Origin: Beta vulgaris subsp. vulgaris
Taxonomy: Eukaryota; Streptophyta; Magnoliopsida; Caryophyllales; Amaranthaceae
Assembly (NCBI RefSeq): GCF_026745355.1
Contig: NC_079206.1
Span: 20,050,392 to 20,114,391 of the forward strand
DNA length: 64,000 bases
Direction of reading: 5' to 3'
Part shown: positions 12,128 through 25,569 of the stretch, piece after piece
Layout of the letters: each line of letters opens with the position of its first letter
Numbering within the stretch: position 1 is the stretch's first letter
Notes under the pieces: model-generated
Told to the model about the DNA's origin: nothing
The model's input: the letters and a program-made list of their open reading frames with translations, nothing else
Database searches by the model: none
Translations under genes and position numbers: made by a program

Positions 12128-12450
12128 CTAAACTTGAGCTAAAATGATTGCAACTGAACTGAATTGAAAATAAATTGGGGAGAACAAGCCATCAAATACA
12201 TAAGTACATTGAATATTTTTCTTATTTCTTTTAGGGAGACTATTTTGCGTTTGCATTAATTATTAAAAATGGTCATGAAAGATAAAAGTTAAAATTAAAT
12301 TTAAATGCAATGTTTTCTAAGACAACTAGCATAGATACAATGTTGTAATTCTTAATGGATACACTATATTCGACTAAGCATATCTGTTAATGTGTAATTT
12401 CTACTATTAATATCTTTAAATAGATTAATTAAAATTAAAAAAAAATATTT

Positions 12451-12752
12451 CATCCGATCCGTTCTGAATTAAATGCAACAAATTCACTTTTTCACCATTC
12501 TCAATTTTAACTTTGATTAAGATTTGTGATTAAAACATAATGATAAACATAGTCAGGTGGGATCTTGTTACATTTGCCTCGTGACATACTTTCATAAAAT
12601 GGATATTATTATAGATATTATTATAAAATGGATACTTTCATAAAATGGTTTATAATTTTTACTTATATGTTATTATAGATATTTGTGCTCAAAATAATGA
12701 TTCAGAATGCATTAAAGTGGATTTGTTGTATTTAATTCGAAATGAGGGAAGT
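12451..12752. mobile_element. Stowaway-like MITE, diverged
   Basis: CATCCGATCCGTTCTGAATT with AAATGCAAC at the left; TTGTTGTATTTAATTCG and GAGGGAAGTG at the right. Internal GGGATCTTGTTACATTTGCC. An internal duplication of TTATAAAATGGATA at about 12610-12645. Confidence 0.6.
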
Positions 12753-13599
12753 GTTCTAGAAATATCCATTAAAATTAACTCAATAACAATTAAACTATTG
12801 CATTTATTAAGAAATAAATTAGCTATATAACAAATGCCCTCCATTTGAAGTCAATTGTCACTCCTTAATTAAGGGGGAAAAACCTTCTACCGAAGCCAAT
12901 TGGGAGCTACCTTAATATCTTTTAAGTTTCTGTTCATACAATCTAAAATTTACATAAAAAGAGTAATGACTTATAATTTGAATCCAATTGCTTAATTTTA
13001 ATTTAAAAGTAGGCGGTCTTTTACAAGACAAACTTATAAAATAAAAGGTTAAAGTTTCAAACCTTGGTCCCTCATAAGTTTATGAGACCAAGATCCATCG
13101 GTCTGCTCATATTATTCAACCCCTCATACTCCATAAATGTCAAAGGATTTCCCATTTACTTTTTTCAAAGTCAAAGTTCGCCAACTTTTATACCATTTTA
13201 TTTCAAAAACAAAATTGAAATTGTTTTTTCATTTATATGAAGAAAAAGAATTACAATGCGGGAATGCTAACGCGATCTTATAAGTTTTTTACAATGTACA
13301 TTTCTAAATTATCAACTATTTGGTACTATAATCAATAGTAATTAGGTATGTCTTGATCGAAAACCTTTAAAAAAAGTAGACGGACGAGCAAGGAGTATTA
13401 GAGTTACAATCAAGCTGAGTGATAGTCACGTGAAGCCTCTTGCCAATTGCAATTGCCATTTATGTTGCCTAATAGTCGTTGAAATCGTCTACCATGATGG
13501 TCGATGGTGTTTACAATTGAGCATTTTGTATGATTTGGATTTGGAGTCGATAAATAACAACACGCATACCCATCTTGCCAAATAAGGGTGTTCTTCTAA

Positions 13600-14524
13600 G
13601 GGGGTGTTTGGTTGGGGTATTTTTAATGGAATGGAATGGAATGACATCCATTCCATTGTTTGGTTGGACATATTTAGGGTAGAGTCTCATACCCAAGGGT
13701 ATCTATCTCCATCACATCCCCTTAGAATCCCAATCTCTCCTCCCCCTTAAGTTTCTAACTCCATTCCACCCAAGTTTCAAACCCTAATTTGTATGGGAGG
13801 GAGAGAGAGGTTAACCCTAAGATTTTTCGCCAGAGGAGAGAGAGGGTCTGAAATGGTGTGGAATGAAGGTGGTGGGTTTCGGTTTTGTTAGAGGAGAAAG
13901 AAGGAGGTGCGACGGTTTTGTGCTGGAGAAGAAGAAGGCGCGAGGGGAGGGTCGTGACGAGTGTGGAAGGAGGCTGTGAAGGCAATTGGTTGCTGCCTAG
14001 AGCAGGAGGGAGTCGCGAGGGTTATTGGTGGGTGCCGACGAGGATAACCGGTGGTCAGTCATCGGTGCTCTGTGATGAGGGGGGGAAGAAGGCGTGAGGG
14101 AGGGGGATGTTGTTGGTTTCTGTGAGGAAGTAGACGAGTGGGGTTGCGCGTACAGGTGCCGGCGATGGAGTCCGGTGAGGACGACAGTTCGTCGGAGAAG
14201 GGAAGGTGGTGCGGTGGTCTCCTGTGCGCGTTGGTGAAGGAGAGGTTGTAGGATGGGTGGTTATGGTGGGTGGGGAGGGTTTGATTTTTTTTTTTATATA
14301 AATTTATGTCTTTTTTTTATATTCATATAACTGGTACAATTATATTAAAATAAAAACTAGATGTAGAATCCATTCCAAAAGTGAACCAAACAACAGAAAT
14401 GGACATTGAATCCATTATAAGATTGAACCAAACAGTTTCAAACTGGTATGGGGTTTTGAATCCATACCACCCTGGTATGAACATCCATGCCATTCCATTC
14501 CAGTTTAGTGAACCAAACAGGCCC
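13600..14524. mobile_element. PIF/Harbinger (Tourist-like) element
   Basis: Ends GGGGGTGTTTGGTT and AACCAAACAGGCCC (the right end reads GTGAACCAAACAGGCCC), flanked by TAA on both sides (13597-13599 and 14525-14527). Sub-terminal GGAATGGAATGGAATG / CCATTCCATTCC repeats. The middle (13850-14270) is G-rich and purine-skewed with open frames on both strands; I see no domain. Confidence 0.78.
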
Positions 14525-14797
14525 TAAGTTCCACCCCTTATCACTATCGGTCTATCCCCCCCTTTTTGTTTAGTCAACGATAATTATATGAATTTTGGGT
14601 TATTGCAGTTTGCTTAGCTTCACCAAGGTAAGACAATTGTTTAAAGATTGCTAATTATCGCCTAAATTAGCTACGTGTCCTACATTTTTAGTATATTATA
14701 CAATAGAGACATAATTATCTTTAGCTTACTTGACTGTTAATTCAATTTCTCCTCTTTCTACTCTTTAACATTTCTTCAATATATTAGTTGCATGATA

Positions 14798-15056
14798 CTC
14801 CCTCTGTTTTTTTTTATCATTCTCACTTTCTTTTGCACATCTTCCCATGCACGTTTTAAAACTTAAATATCTTTCATTATATATTAGTAAAAATTATAAC
14901 GATTGAATATTAATAAAGTACTAATTGAGACGAATCAAACAAGACCCCACATGACTATGTTTTTTTCTTATAAATTGAGAATATTTGAGAAGATTCTCTC
15001 TATGCATGAATAGTGTCAAGATTCTAAGTGAGAAAGATAAAAAAAAACAGAGGGAG
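14798..15056 (+). mobile_element. Stowaway-like MITE (second family)
   Basis: CTCCCTCTGTTTTTTTTTAT and AAAAAAAACAGAGGGAG form the terminal inverted repeat, flanked by TA. Internal GACCCCACATGACTATG. Confidence 0.82.
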
Positions 15057-15247
15057 TATGTTCCATCTAATTAATAAATATATACCCTCACTAATTTATA
15101 ACTTTTTTTTTTTATTGAATACATAGAAGTTATATGGAGATGTTCGAAAAATTCGCTTCTACTTAGGTACTTACCTCTCATTCTCCGTGTTTTTGTTTTG
15201 GACAAAGTGGAGAAATGTCCGTTTAAAGCTACTATATATTTTACGTT

Positions 15248-15682
15248 GGGGGTGTTTGACAATTAGAATTTTGGAGTAAAAAAAAGAGAGTTTTGGACTA
15301 ATTTTAGAGTTTTGACTAGTCAAAAGCTCTAAAAGGGGTGTTTAGTAAAATAAATTTTTAAAGAGAGTTTTCGAATGAAAACTCTCAAAATGAAAAAGCT
15401 CCTAATAGGAGCTTTTTCTTTCGAGAATTAGGTACAAATATGTCCAATGACTTTTTTACCTCTAATAATACTATTACACATTGTATTAAAATGTCTATAA
15501 GTGTCATTTTACTCAAACAAATGACAATAAGCGTTTAGCAATCAGTTAATTATTACCAAACATATTTATAAAAAAAAGTTGTCAAATCAGCAGTCAAATC
15601 TACTGAACAAAAAGTTAAAACTCTAACAGCAAAATCTAAACTCTAACAGCTAAACTCTAAATTCTATTTGCCAAACCGGACC
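15248..15682. mobile_element. Possible Tourist-like element
   Basis: GGGGGTGTTTGACAATTAGA at left and AATTCTATTTGCCAAACC with GGACC at right form an imperfect inverted repeat. A palindromic AAAAGCTCC/GGAGCTTTTT lies at 15388-15418. No convincing target duplication. Confidence 0.45.
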
Positions 15683-15740
15683 ATTATGTAAACCTTATTT
15701 GGTAGTATATTTTTCAAAAAAGTAGATCATAAGTGTAGTA

Positions 15741-15990
15741 TACATTTTACGTTCTTTTTCTATTATAACAATGATATTTTTATATTATTCATTCACCACC
15801 TTTTAAATATGTATTATGATTATTATGTAAGGAAAACTATAGTCATGTGGAGTCTTGTTAGATTCGTCTGGATTTCTACTTTCAAAATATCAGATTTGTA
15901 ATATAATTTTAGTAATTAAAAGATATTAATAGTTAAAATTGTGTATTGAAAAGCGTAAAAATTCAATTGTTGCAATAAAAAAGAATGAAG
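15741..15990 (-). mobile_element. Decayed Stowaway-like MITE
   Basis: TTACGTTCTTTTTCTATTAT at left and AATAAAAAAGAATGAAGG at right; internal GTGGAGTCTTGTTAGATTCG matches the family core. Confidence 0.5.
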
Positions 15991-16312
15991 GAAATATATT
16001 ATGTACAAACAGTATTATAAAATCCAACATATAAAAACATTACAAGCTTAATGTAAACACTAAAAAGGCTACATTCTTGATATAACGTACTTTTTAACCT
16101 AGGTACAAGGCTAAAAAGCCTAGCTACAACACAATAGGCCTAAAGGCCCGCTGCAATAATAAGATAAATTTCCAACATATTATTGGGATGATAATTTGAA
16201 TTCTAGGCAAAGCTCTGTCAATTTGAGATGCTACTCTATTAAACTATCGCCTCTTCCTCCAAACCAATTTTATTTATGTCAGTTATAAACTGGACAAGGC
16301 TCCTAGTATATT

Positions 16313-17175
16313 TAGAGGTGTCAAAAACAGACCCGACCCATGAGTCCACCCGCATCCGACTTGTTCCGATCTGACATAATTAGGTTTTCCAACTGACACA
16401 TTCTGATCCGGAATCAACCCAACCTAGTTATACTCGAGCATATCAAAATCACACTCAATTTGTTACCGACCCAAACTTCAGATCCGAATATCAAAATATG
16501 AACCCAATATGCATTCGAGCTAAAGTCAGCCCGAACCCAAGTAAATCCAGGAAAACACATTTATACCCAACCTAGTTATACAACACAATATGCATTACGG
16601 ACGCGACATTATCAATCTCTAAATACTTGTATATAAGATATGAAAAAATTGTTACTAATGAAATCTATTGCCGTATTTGATAATATGATTACAGTTAACA
16701 TTGGACAAGTTTATTAATATGTTCATTATGTATTTCACGTATTTTCGCGCACACGAATATTCTGTGTCGACCTGAACTTCGATCGATATCGATAATGAAT
16801 AGAAGCTAACGTACTTAACACATATAATGCACCAGTTTCAATTCCATGAACATGACTTGAGCTGACCCAAACACGACCTGAGTCGACTCAAGTACATTCA
16901 GATCCAACTTGATCTGTACAAATCCATTTAGAACCCGACTTATGTCTAGCCAAAACCGATTTGAGCCATGTCGAAATGGTCCAACCCATACCCAGCTGCA
17001 CCCGAGTATATGTAGGTTGGGATCGATCCGACCTATATGGCTCCGACCCGACCCGACCCGGCCCGACCCACACTCAATCCGAGCAAAGGTTTGATATGGT
17101 ACGATTTGATCCAAATATATATGACCTAACTCGGGCCAATCCAGACTTACCCGGTAACCCACATTGACACCCGTA
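16313..17175. mobile_element. hAT-type element filled with CCCGA repeats
   Basis: Ends TAGAGGTGTCAA and TTGACACCCGTA; flanks AGTATATT (16305-16312) and AATATATT (17176-17183) agree in 7 of 8 bases. The interior has CCCGACC and related units, densest at 17041-17075. Confidence 0.75.
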
Positions 17176-17309
17176 AATATATTTGACAAAAAAAATTTCA
17201 AAATACAAGTAAACACAATATGGCTTTAATTAATATTTGCATATTTAATTTCTTATACAGAACCTTAAAAGTTGCATATTCATTTTTCATAAAAAATTCT
17301 TAAAATATA

Positions 17310-17568
17310 CTTCCTCCGTTTCTAAATAAGTGCAACATTTCTTGTTTCCACGTTTGCCAATGCATTATTTTAACCATTAATATCTTCAATAAACAATAAT
17401 TAAAAATTATAAAAAGTTGATATTAAAAAAATTCATATTCAGACGATTCTAATAAGATCCCACAAGACTATGTTTTTCCTAAAATGTAAATCACCAAAGC
17501 TAATTAAAGTTTAAATTGTGAATAGTAAACACTATGCAAATGTTGCATTTATTTTGAAACGGAGGAAG
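17310..17568 (+). mobile_element. Stowaway-like MITE (second family), about 1.1 kb upstream of CSLD
   Basis: CTTCCTCCGTTTCTAAATAA and TTTATTTTGAAACGGAGGAAG, TA on both sides. Internal GATCCCACAAGACTATG. One of the best-preserved copies. Confidence 0.83.
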
Positions 17569-18709
17569 TATGATTTTTGACTAACAAAATACAATTCGAT
17601 TTACTACACCATCGCCTTCAAATTGAGAATGCCTAAATTTGAGGCGCGTTTAGACCGTGGGATGTGTCCGTTTCCAAACATTCCATTATCTTAAATTCTT
17701 AATGAGTTAATTCCCTTAATTCACTTCCTTACTTCGCCTTCTTTCTTGCTTCTTTCCTGTTTTCTACCTCCACACCCAACTCACATAAAAAAAAACTTTG
17801 AACTTAGTTTGAACTATTACCCAGAAAAATCTCAAACCCATTTATTTTATAGCTAAAATACCCACTTGATTATTGTTAAAATTAAAGTCCACATCTTTAG
17901 TCAGATAAAAACAAGAGTATGTTTTTGTGGGTAAATGAGATCTATTACCTTGTAAGTGGGAAAGTACTTGGTCTCATGTTTGAATAAAAAAATTTATATT
18001 CATTTTGATAGCGAATGTTTCTATAGTTGTGATTTTGGTTATTTAGACTTAGTCTAATTTAATGTTAGTTGCTTAAAATATTTGGATTTTTGAAGTGGTT
18101 GAAGACATTTGGGGTGCATGTCATGCAAATGAAAGCAACTGATTCGGTTTGAAGAATTCAGAGAGAAGAATACACGCTTTCTTGAAAATAACTACTATAA
18201 AGAATTTTGGAGAACTAATTATATTTCTTAGTTATTTAACTAAGGATTTTGTGAGGTAAAGGACCACCATAGTTGTGGAGTTCAACAATTGAAAGGTATT
18301 TTCTCTCTCCTCTCTCTATCTTACTTCTTGGGTTGTGGGTTTTTGAGTATTGCACGTTTTTGTCTTTGATGTTAGGTAAGCCTGCTTTTATTTAATTGCA
18401 TCAATTAAAGAGAAACATTTCAAGTCATGGGCAGCATGTCTGAATTATGTTTTGTTATTGTATCATATATTATGTCTTGATGTTTGTATAATATATGATT
18501 GTCTTTCTTTGTTATGATTACTTCATATTCTTGAATATCAAAGTTGAAAAGTTTTTGCTGAGTTATGAATATGGGATGCATGATGCATATTACATAGAAA
18601 AGAGAAATAGGATTTTAGGGAAATAGTTGGTTTTGGAGTCAATGCTGTTAGATCATTGAGATAATTTGATCAACTTTTGATTAGTAGTCTTTGGGGTAGA
18701 GATTCAAAG
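17569..18709 (+). promoter_or_regulatory. CSLD upstream region, probable promoter and 5' UTR
   Basis: A pyrimidine-rich leader-like stretch at 17720-17780 (CTTCTTTCTTGCTTCTTTCC) and a CT-rich run at 18300-18325 after a donor-like GTATTT. These suit a split 5' leader, but no TATA box or splice site can be fixed. Confidence 0.35.
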
Positions 18710-21700
18710 ATGTTTAAACCGAGTCGATCCAATTTGTCTGATTCATCTGACCTTCCTCCAGGGAGGCCGATGCGTCAACCACAGGTTACATTCGCTAGGC
18801 GGACTCCGTCGGGCAACTATGTGAACTATTCTAGAGAGAATCTATCAAGAGATGATCTTGATAGTGAGCTTGGGAGTGTGGAGTTCATGAATTACACAGT
18901 TCATATCCCTCCAACTCCTGACAATCAGCCCATGGACCCTTCCATCTCTCAAAGGGTGGAGGAGCAATATGTGTCGAATTCCCTCTTTACAGGTGGTTTC
19001 AATAGTGTGACTCGTGCACACTTGATGGATAAGGTGACGGAGGCAGAGGCGAACCATCCTCAGATGGCTGGAGTAAAAGGGTCTTCTTGTCAGGTCACGG
19101 GTTGTGATGGGAAGGTGATGAGTGATGGAAGAGGTGACGATATACTCCCGTGTGAATGTGATTTTAAGATCTGTCGGGATTGTTATATAGATGCTGTTAA
19201 AGGAGGTGACTCAATGTGCCCTGGGTGCAAAGAGCCTTACAAGCAGACCGATTTGGATGAGAAGGCAGTAGATACTTCTGGTAATTCTTTACGTTTGCCA
19301 CCCTCAAAGCAAGAACGAGGGATGTCTTTGATGAAGTCAACTAAGTCGGGTTATATGAGGAGCCAGACCGGTGGAGCGGAGTTTGATCATAACAGGTGGT
19401 TGTTCGAGACTAAGGGTACCTATGGTTATGGCAATGCCATATGGCCAAAGGAAGGAGGATATGGAAATGGTGGTGGTGGTGGTGGTGATGATGATGAGGT
19501 ACATGAACCAACTGAATTTCTTAACAAACCTTGGAGGCCTCTAACTCGTAAATTGAAGATACCAGCAGCAATTATCAGCCCATACAGGTAATTTGCCTGT
19601 ATACATTTTTCTTTTAACATTTATACTTCCGATTTAATATCTTTGAGTATTTCCCAGAGAAAAGGCATTTTTGTCAACTACTTAGCCGATTACTATGATT
19701 CTAGTCCTGTACCCTGAGATGTGTTTTGATTTGTTGGAGCATTAGAATTGTGGCTACATGATGGCTTATTTTCAATCAGATGATTGTGACACCCCTTTGC
19801 CTTTTGGACTTTAACCGCCAACTTTTATACTTGTGTTAGTTGAAAATAAGACGAGGTCATTGAGCCTTAATAATGTTAATTTGGCAAAGAATAATTTTTT
19901 ATTGGAATTGCAAAGAACTTTATCTTAAGTACATATGGTGAATAGTAACTATATATCTGAAGTATGCACAGTTTGCAAATTTACTGGTGGAAACAGAGGA
20001 GGTGATCTGCCCATCAGCTATGGCTGTTTGCTATTTCACTCACTAATGATTACCCTATGATTGGTTCTCTGAGTTACTATATTATTCCATATATGAGAGT
20101 CAGAAGTCAAGTTTAGTATGGTTCTCTAGATGACGTGATGATATCTAATTTATTTTCAATGGAACCAGATCATGCATTCTAAGCATCATGATTTTTTTTC
20201 CCTGTTTTAATTTGCAAATTCTTGCAGGCTTCTCGTATTTATCAGACTGGTTGTTCTAGCGCTGTTCCTTGCGTGGAGGATAAGGAATCCTAACACTGAT
20301 GCAATATGGCTGTGGGGTATGTCTGTGATTTGTGAGCTCTGGTTTGCGTTCTCTTGGGTCCTTGACCAGCTGCCTAAGCTTAACCCAGTAAATCGTGTTA
20401 CTGACCTTAATGTTCTGAAAGAGAAGTTTGAATTGCCTGGTCCGAACAATCCAACCGGAAAATCTGATCTTCCGGGAATAGATATTTTTGTTTCTACTGC
20501 TGATCCAGAAAAAGAACCCCCACTTGTTACTGCAAACACGATTATGTCTATACTCGCAGCTGACTACCCAGTGGAGAAGCTTTCTTGCTATGTTTCCGAT
20601 GATGGGGGAGCCCTTTTAACCTTTGAGGCAATGGCTGAAGCTGCGAGTTTTGCTAACCTGTGGGTCCCATTTTGTCGGAAACATAATATTGAGCCCAGGA
20701 ATCCCGAGTCTTACTTCAGTCTGAAGAGAGATCCTTACAAGAACAAGGTTAAGTCAGATTTTGTCAAAGACCGTCGTCGGATTAAACGTGAGTATGATGA
20801 ATTTAAGGTTCGCGTTAATGGTCTTCCTGATTCCATTCGAAGACGTTCTGATGCTTACAACGCCCGAGAAGAGATTAAGGCTCTGAAGATGCAGAGAGAG
20901 CAAGCAGGAGATGAACCGTTGGAACCTATTAAAGTGCAAAAAGCTACTTGGATGGCTGATGGAACACACTGGCCTGGCACTTGGTTGAATTCAGCACCTG
21001 AGCATTCTAAGGGTGATCATGCTGGAATTATACAGGTACTGGATTTTTAATCTTTTGCTCTCTATTAATAGCTGGTATTATTGACAGCCTCTAATTCACA
21101 TATGTTCTAACCTATTGCCACCTTAGTAATAAAAAATCAATCAATAAATCGATTCAGTATGAATACATCAAGAAGAAAGTTTTCGGAAGCATAGAAAGTG
21201 CCACCTATGCGTTCCAGGCAAACTAATTGAATAGTAAAGTATTGTATTGATATTGCTAGGGAAGTATTATACCTGATATAAAGAAGGGTGTTATCGTTGT
21301 TAGGAAAGTATAATAGTAGTATATGATAACTAGTAGGAAATTACGTAAGACTTAAATATGATGATTGTATATAAGCGATAGTCCAATTATAATTATGTAA
21401 TTTGAATTTGAAATTTTTTCATACCACTGAAAACAGCTCATTCTTGACTATCATTTTTTTAACCTTTTGCACAGGTTTTTGTGTGTTTCTTCTAGATTTC
21501 TCTCGTTCTCGCTAAATGAAGAATGAATAATTCTCCTCTTTCTCACTATAAAGTTCCTTTCCTATTGGAGAACGACCATGTTCTATTGCATTAAACTTCC
21601 TCCTTCGTGGGTTTTGGGGAGGGTCAGTTGTAGATAGCTTCAAGGTCCTTAATCACATGAGTTAAATATGGTTGTTTCCCATGTACTCCTGCATTAACAT

Positions 21701-23599
21701 CCCTTTCCTTTGTCAAGAAAAATAATTGTCCATGTTATCCTTGAACACTCTAAGATAATAGTACCTTGTTGCTGTTCTTATAGTTTTAGTCCCCTGCAGT
21801 TGATCATGAGTCATAAACTGATAGTTTTATGTTTACAGGTTATGTTGAAACCTCCAAGTGATGAACCTCTTCAAGGATCAGTTGGTGAAGATGTGCCTCT
21901 TGACTATGGTGAAGTTGATATTCGTCTTCCAATGCTGGTTTATGTTTCACGAGAGAAGCGTCCTGGCTATGACCACAACAAGAAGGCCGGGGCTATGAAT
22001 GCACTTGTTCGTGCTTCGGCAATCATGTCAAACGGGCCTTTTATTCTTAACTTGGATTGTGACCACTATATCTACAATTCCCAAGCCATGAGAGAAGGCA
22101 TGTGCTTCATGATGGACCGTGGTGGTGATCGCCTTTGTTACATTCAATTCCCCCAGAGGTTTGAAGGCATTGACCCCTCTGATCGTTATGCCAATCACAA
22201 TACTGTGTTCTTCGACATCAATATGCGGGCTCTTGATGGGCTTCAGGGCCCAGTTTATGTTGGGACTGGGTGCCTTTTCCGAAGAATTGCCCTCTATGGT
22301 TTTGATCCACCTAGGTCCAAGGAACACCGTGGTTTTTGTGACTGCTGCTTTGGTCGTCGCAAGAAGCACCGCGTTGCAGTTGATTCTTCGTCTGAAGAAA
22401 ATCGGTCACTTAGAATGGGAGACTCTGACGACGAGATGGACCTTTCTTTGTTTCCCAAAAGGTTCGGTAACTCAAGCTTTCTTGTCGATTCAATTCCAGT
22501 AGCGGAGTTCCAAGGTCGCCCTCTTGCTGATCACCCATCTATCAAGAATGGCAGACCACCAGGCGCCCTAACTATCCCTCGTGACCTTCTAGATGCTTCT
22601 ACTGTTGCTGAGGCCATTAGCGTTGTATCTTGTTGGTACGAAGATAAAACCGAGTGGGGCGGCCGTATCGGTTGGATTTACGGATCCGTGACAGAAGATG
22701 TGGTCACGGGTTACAGAATGCACAACAGAGGTTGGAGATCAATATATTGTGTTACCAAGAGGGATGCTTTCCGTGGTACCGCACCCATCAATCTTACAGA
22801 TCGACTCCACCAAGTCCTTCGGTGGGCCACAGGGTCCGTCGAGATTTTCTTCTCTCGAAACAATGCCTTGTTAGCAAGCCCCCGGATGAAGCTTCTTCAG
22901 AGGGTTGCTTACCTTAATGTTGGTATCTACCCATTCACCTCAATCTTCCTGATAGTCTACTGTTTCCTCCCTGCGCTCTCCCTATTTTCGGGTCAATTCA
23001 TTGTCCAATCCCTTAGCATAACCTTCCTCATATATCTCCTTGTTATATCCTTATCTCTCTGCTTGCTCGCGCTTCTTGAGATCAAGTGGTCTGGCATTAA
23101 CCTCGAAGAATGGTGGAGGAATGAACAGTTTTGGCTTATTGGAGGCACAAGTGCTCACCTTGCTGCCGTGCTTCAGGGTTTGCTTAAGGTTGTTGCTGGT
23201 ATTGAAATTTCTTTTACTTTGACATCCAAATCAGCCGGTGATGAAAATGATGATGATTTTGCTGACCTGTACGTCGTGAAATGGACGTCTCTGATGATTC
23301 CTCCTCTTGTGATCATCATGGTTAATCTAATTGCTATAGCGGTTGGTTTTAGCCGTACTATCTACAGCACTATCCCACAGTGGAGCAGGCTGCTAGGAGG
23401 AGTGTTCTTTAGTTTCTGGGTTTTGGCTCATCTCTACCCTTTCGCCAAGGGGCTCATGGGAAGAAGAGGAAGAACCCCCACCATTATTTTTGTGTGGGCC
23501 GGTCTTATCGCTATCACTATTTCTCTCCTCTGGGTTGCAATCAGACCCCCGGGTGGTGCTCAGAATACCGATATTGGAGGAGGTTTCACTTTTCCTTGA
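18710..23599 (+). CDS. CSLD3: Cellulose synthase-like protein D (CSLD2/CSLD3 type), three exons
   Basis: Exons 18710-19587, 20228-21035 and 21839-23599 join in frame across GT-AG introns (640 and 803 bp) to give about 1148 aa, the usual CSLD length. I start at the ATG at 18710: the protein then opens with the RSNLS and [10 protein letters not shown] segments typical of CSLD2/3, and there is no in-frame ATG upstream. Order of domains: RING-like zinc finger with Cys 127, 132, 148, 150, 155, 158, 170 and 173; two membrane segments around 294-345; family-2 glycosyltransferase core with DD at 417-418, DCD at 635-637, TED ending at 849 and QVLRW at 887-891; about six C-terminal membrane segments; C-terminus GGGFTFP, as in CSLD2/3 and unlike CSLD5. 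All catalytic motifs are intact. CSLD proteins make beta-1,4-glucan during tip growth of root hairs and pollen tubes; the role here is inferred. A donor-like AAAG|GTATTT at about 18295 hints at a 5'-UTR intron. The CSLD2-versus-CSLD3 symbol is uncertain. Confidence 0.95.
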
Positions 23600-24568
23600 A
23601 CATTACTTACTAGTACTGTTAACCTTCAAAAGGTTTATATTTTATATACTTCTTCTTTTCCTTTTCGGGGTTTCTACGAGTATCTCTTGTAGTCCCATAA
23701 TATACACAGGGGAAATCAGGTGGGATGATGTGCATTTTGTTGGCAATGGTTTTAGGTTTCTTCTCCCTTGGAATTTTTATTGATTTGGATGTTTATATGT
23801 GGCGTGTGGGGGAAAAGGGAACATTCATGCTTACATTTTCTGCACCCTTTACATTCTTTTTGTAATTTACTGTGTAGAGTCATAAATAGTTGGAAATCAT
23901 TTGACAGATGATTCAGAATTTATGTAACATGTAACCATCACATTTGATTTATTTTTCTATGAGCAATCAATTTTGTAACGTAATTTGTTCTCAGCTTTCA
24001 AAGTTGTGATCCAAATAGCTTAGTGAACTGTCCTCATTCTCAGTTCTTCCTTCCTACTTGTCATTCTCCTGTGCCAAACGAGCCTTCAATTGATGAAATT
24101 CCTAATTTTGCCACAAATTGTCTTCAAAAGTTGCAAAACTCGACAATGATGCATGAGTTTGCAATCCAAGAATCCGAACTTCAAACTTAATAATAGACAT
24201 GTTGGTTACTCTAAAACTGCCACGGTTTGAATTGCTGCATTTTCATGCTCTTTTCTAGGAGGAAGCGTTAGTTTAAAAGTCGATGATAACACCCTCATAG
24301 TAATTTTTCACCTTATAAATCACTTATGTTGTTGTGTACGTTGTAGTTTGTACCTTGTAAGATATTATCAATCCTTCACAAAAAAGATATATCGACCCGC
24401 TAATTTATTAAACATGTTACTAACAGAACAGAGAAAATCAGCTGATTTTTGCCACCTTCATTGTAGTAGATACTAGATAGGAGAGGTTTTCACAATGCCA
24501 GACCTACTGTCTAATTTGTGTACTCATCATATATATTCCCATTAAACGATCTATCTAATACTTATGAA
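23600..24568 (+). other. CSLD 3' UTR and intergenic
   Basis: The first few hundred bases, T-rich with TGTAATTT and TTTATGTAAC motifs (23860-23930), are probably the CSLD 3' UTR. Nothing else recognised. Confidence 0.5.
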
Positions 24569-24721
24569 GGGCATGTTCTCCACAACTTATTTTAAACTCG
24601 GTTCAATTCAGTTCCAATCATTTTAGTTCAGTCATTTAATTCTCTGATAATAAAACAATGATAATTATATTATTATTACTACTATTACTATTACTATTAT
24701 AAATATTAATATCATGATACA

Positions 24722-24777
<56 letters not shown>

Positions 24778-24829
24778 TACTACTACTACTATTACTATTA
24801 CTATTATAAATATTAATATCATGATTACA

Positions 24830-24893
<64 letters not shown>

Positions 24894-25456
24894 ATCCTAT
24901 TACTATTGCTTTTAATATTATTTTTATTATTATTATTAATAATAATAATATTTTAATATTGCTAATTATTATTTTGCTAATACTTTTTTTTCTATATGAT
25001 TCGGCTAATTATATTGAAATGATATTCAAGCATAAGAAGTACACATTTCAATAATATTTGTCATTGTTCAAAGTACAAACTTTTTAATACTAGATGACAA
25101 CACTTGTACTATTAATAATAACAACAATAATACTTGTCATTGTTGAAATGAAAAAAATAAAAACATGCACGTTTTGATAGTTGAATTCTAGGCAAAATAA
25201 TAATGTTGTCGAACATTAATTAGTTTTCCTAATCGGTTAATTCTTCGTCTTCTTCTTGTCCAAAAATTTATTTATTGTTATTTTATTTAATAACTTATTA
25301 TTATTAATAAATCATTATTATGAATTTATTATTAATTAATTAAATAATATTATATTATATTATATTATATTATATTAATATCACTACTATTGGTTATAAT
25401 TTAATTCAATTCAGTTGCAATCGGTTCAATTGTTTTATGCCGAAAAAAACATGCTC
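24569..25456. mobile_element. TTCAG-repeat Tourist-like element
   Basis: Left GGGCATGTTCTCCACAACTT and right TTTTATGCCGAAAAAAACAT with GCTC match the ends of 56604-57547. Between them are diverged TTCAG units and long (ATT)n tracts (24661-24960). The target duplication is unclear. Confidence 0.55.
24661..24960. repeat. (ATT)n tracts with a duplicated segment
   Basis: Pure ATT at 24722-24775 and 24831-24860, followed by AAT/ATT switches. The string ACTATTATAAATATTAATATCATGAT occurs before and after the first tract (about 24694 and 24801), so the block was duplicated. Confidence 0.88.
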
Positions 25457-25569
25457 AAAGTGGAATCTTCACAAGAAATACAACATTGATTAAAGATAAC
25501 AACAAATATTGTGGTGATATTTTTTTGTGACAAATAGAATAAAGAGGAAAAAAAAGTTATGATCATATA

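Larger units (their letters stand above)
9069..12191. mobile_element. TTCAG-repeat Tourist-like element carrying nested insertions
   Basis: Left GGGCCTGTTCTCTTCG and right GGGGAGAACAAGCCA are inverted repeats; TCA flanks both sides. CTGAA pentamers occupy 9095-9210, and pentameric sequence reappears at 12138-12165. A probable solo LTR (9212 to about 11736) and a MITE (11788-12101) sit inside. Confidence 0.6.

Noticed and set aside
13755..14097. Open frames in the G-rich block of the Tourist-like element
   Set aside because: Open on both strands because of base skew; no recognisable protein.
16815..17216. 133-codon minus-strand open frame rich in Gly, Val and Arg
   Set aside because: It is a reading of the CCCGA repeats within a hAT-type element.
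22119..22917. Other-frame open stretches within CSLD exon 3
   Set aside because: Shadows of the conserved CSLD reading frame.
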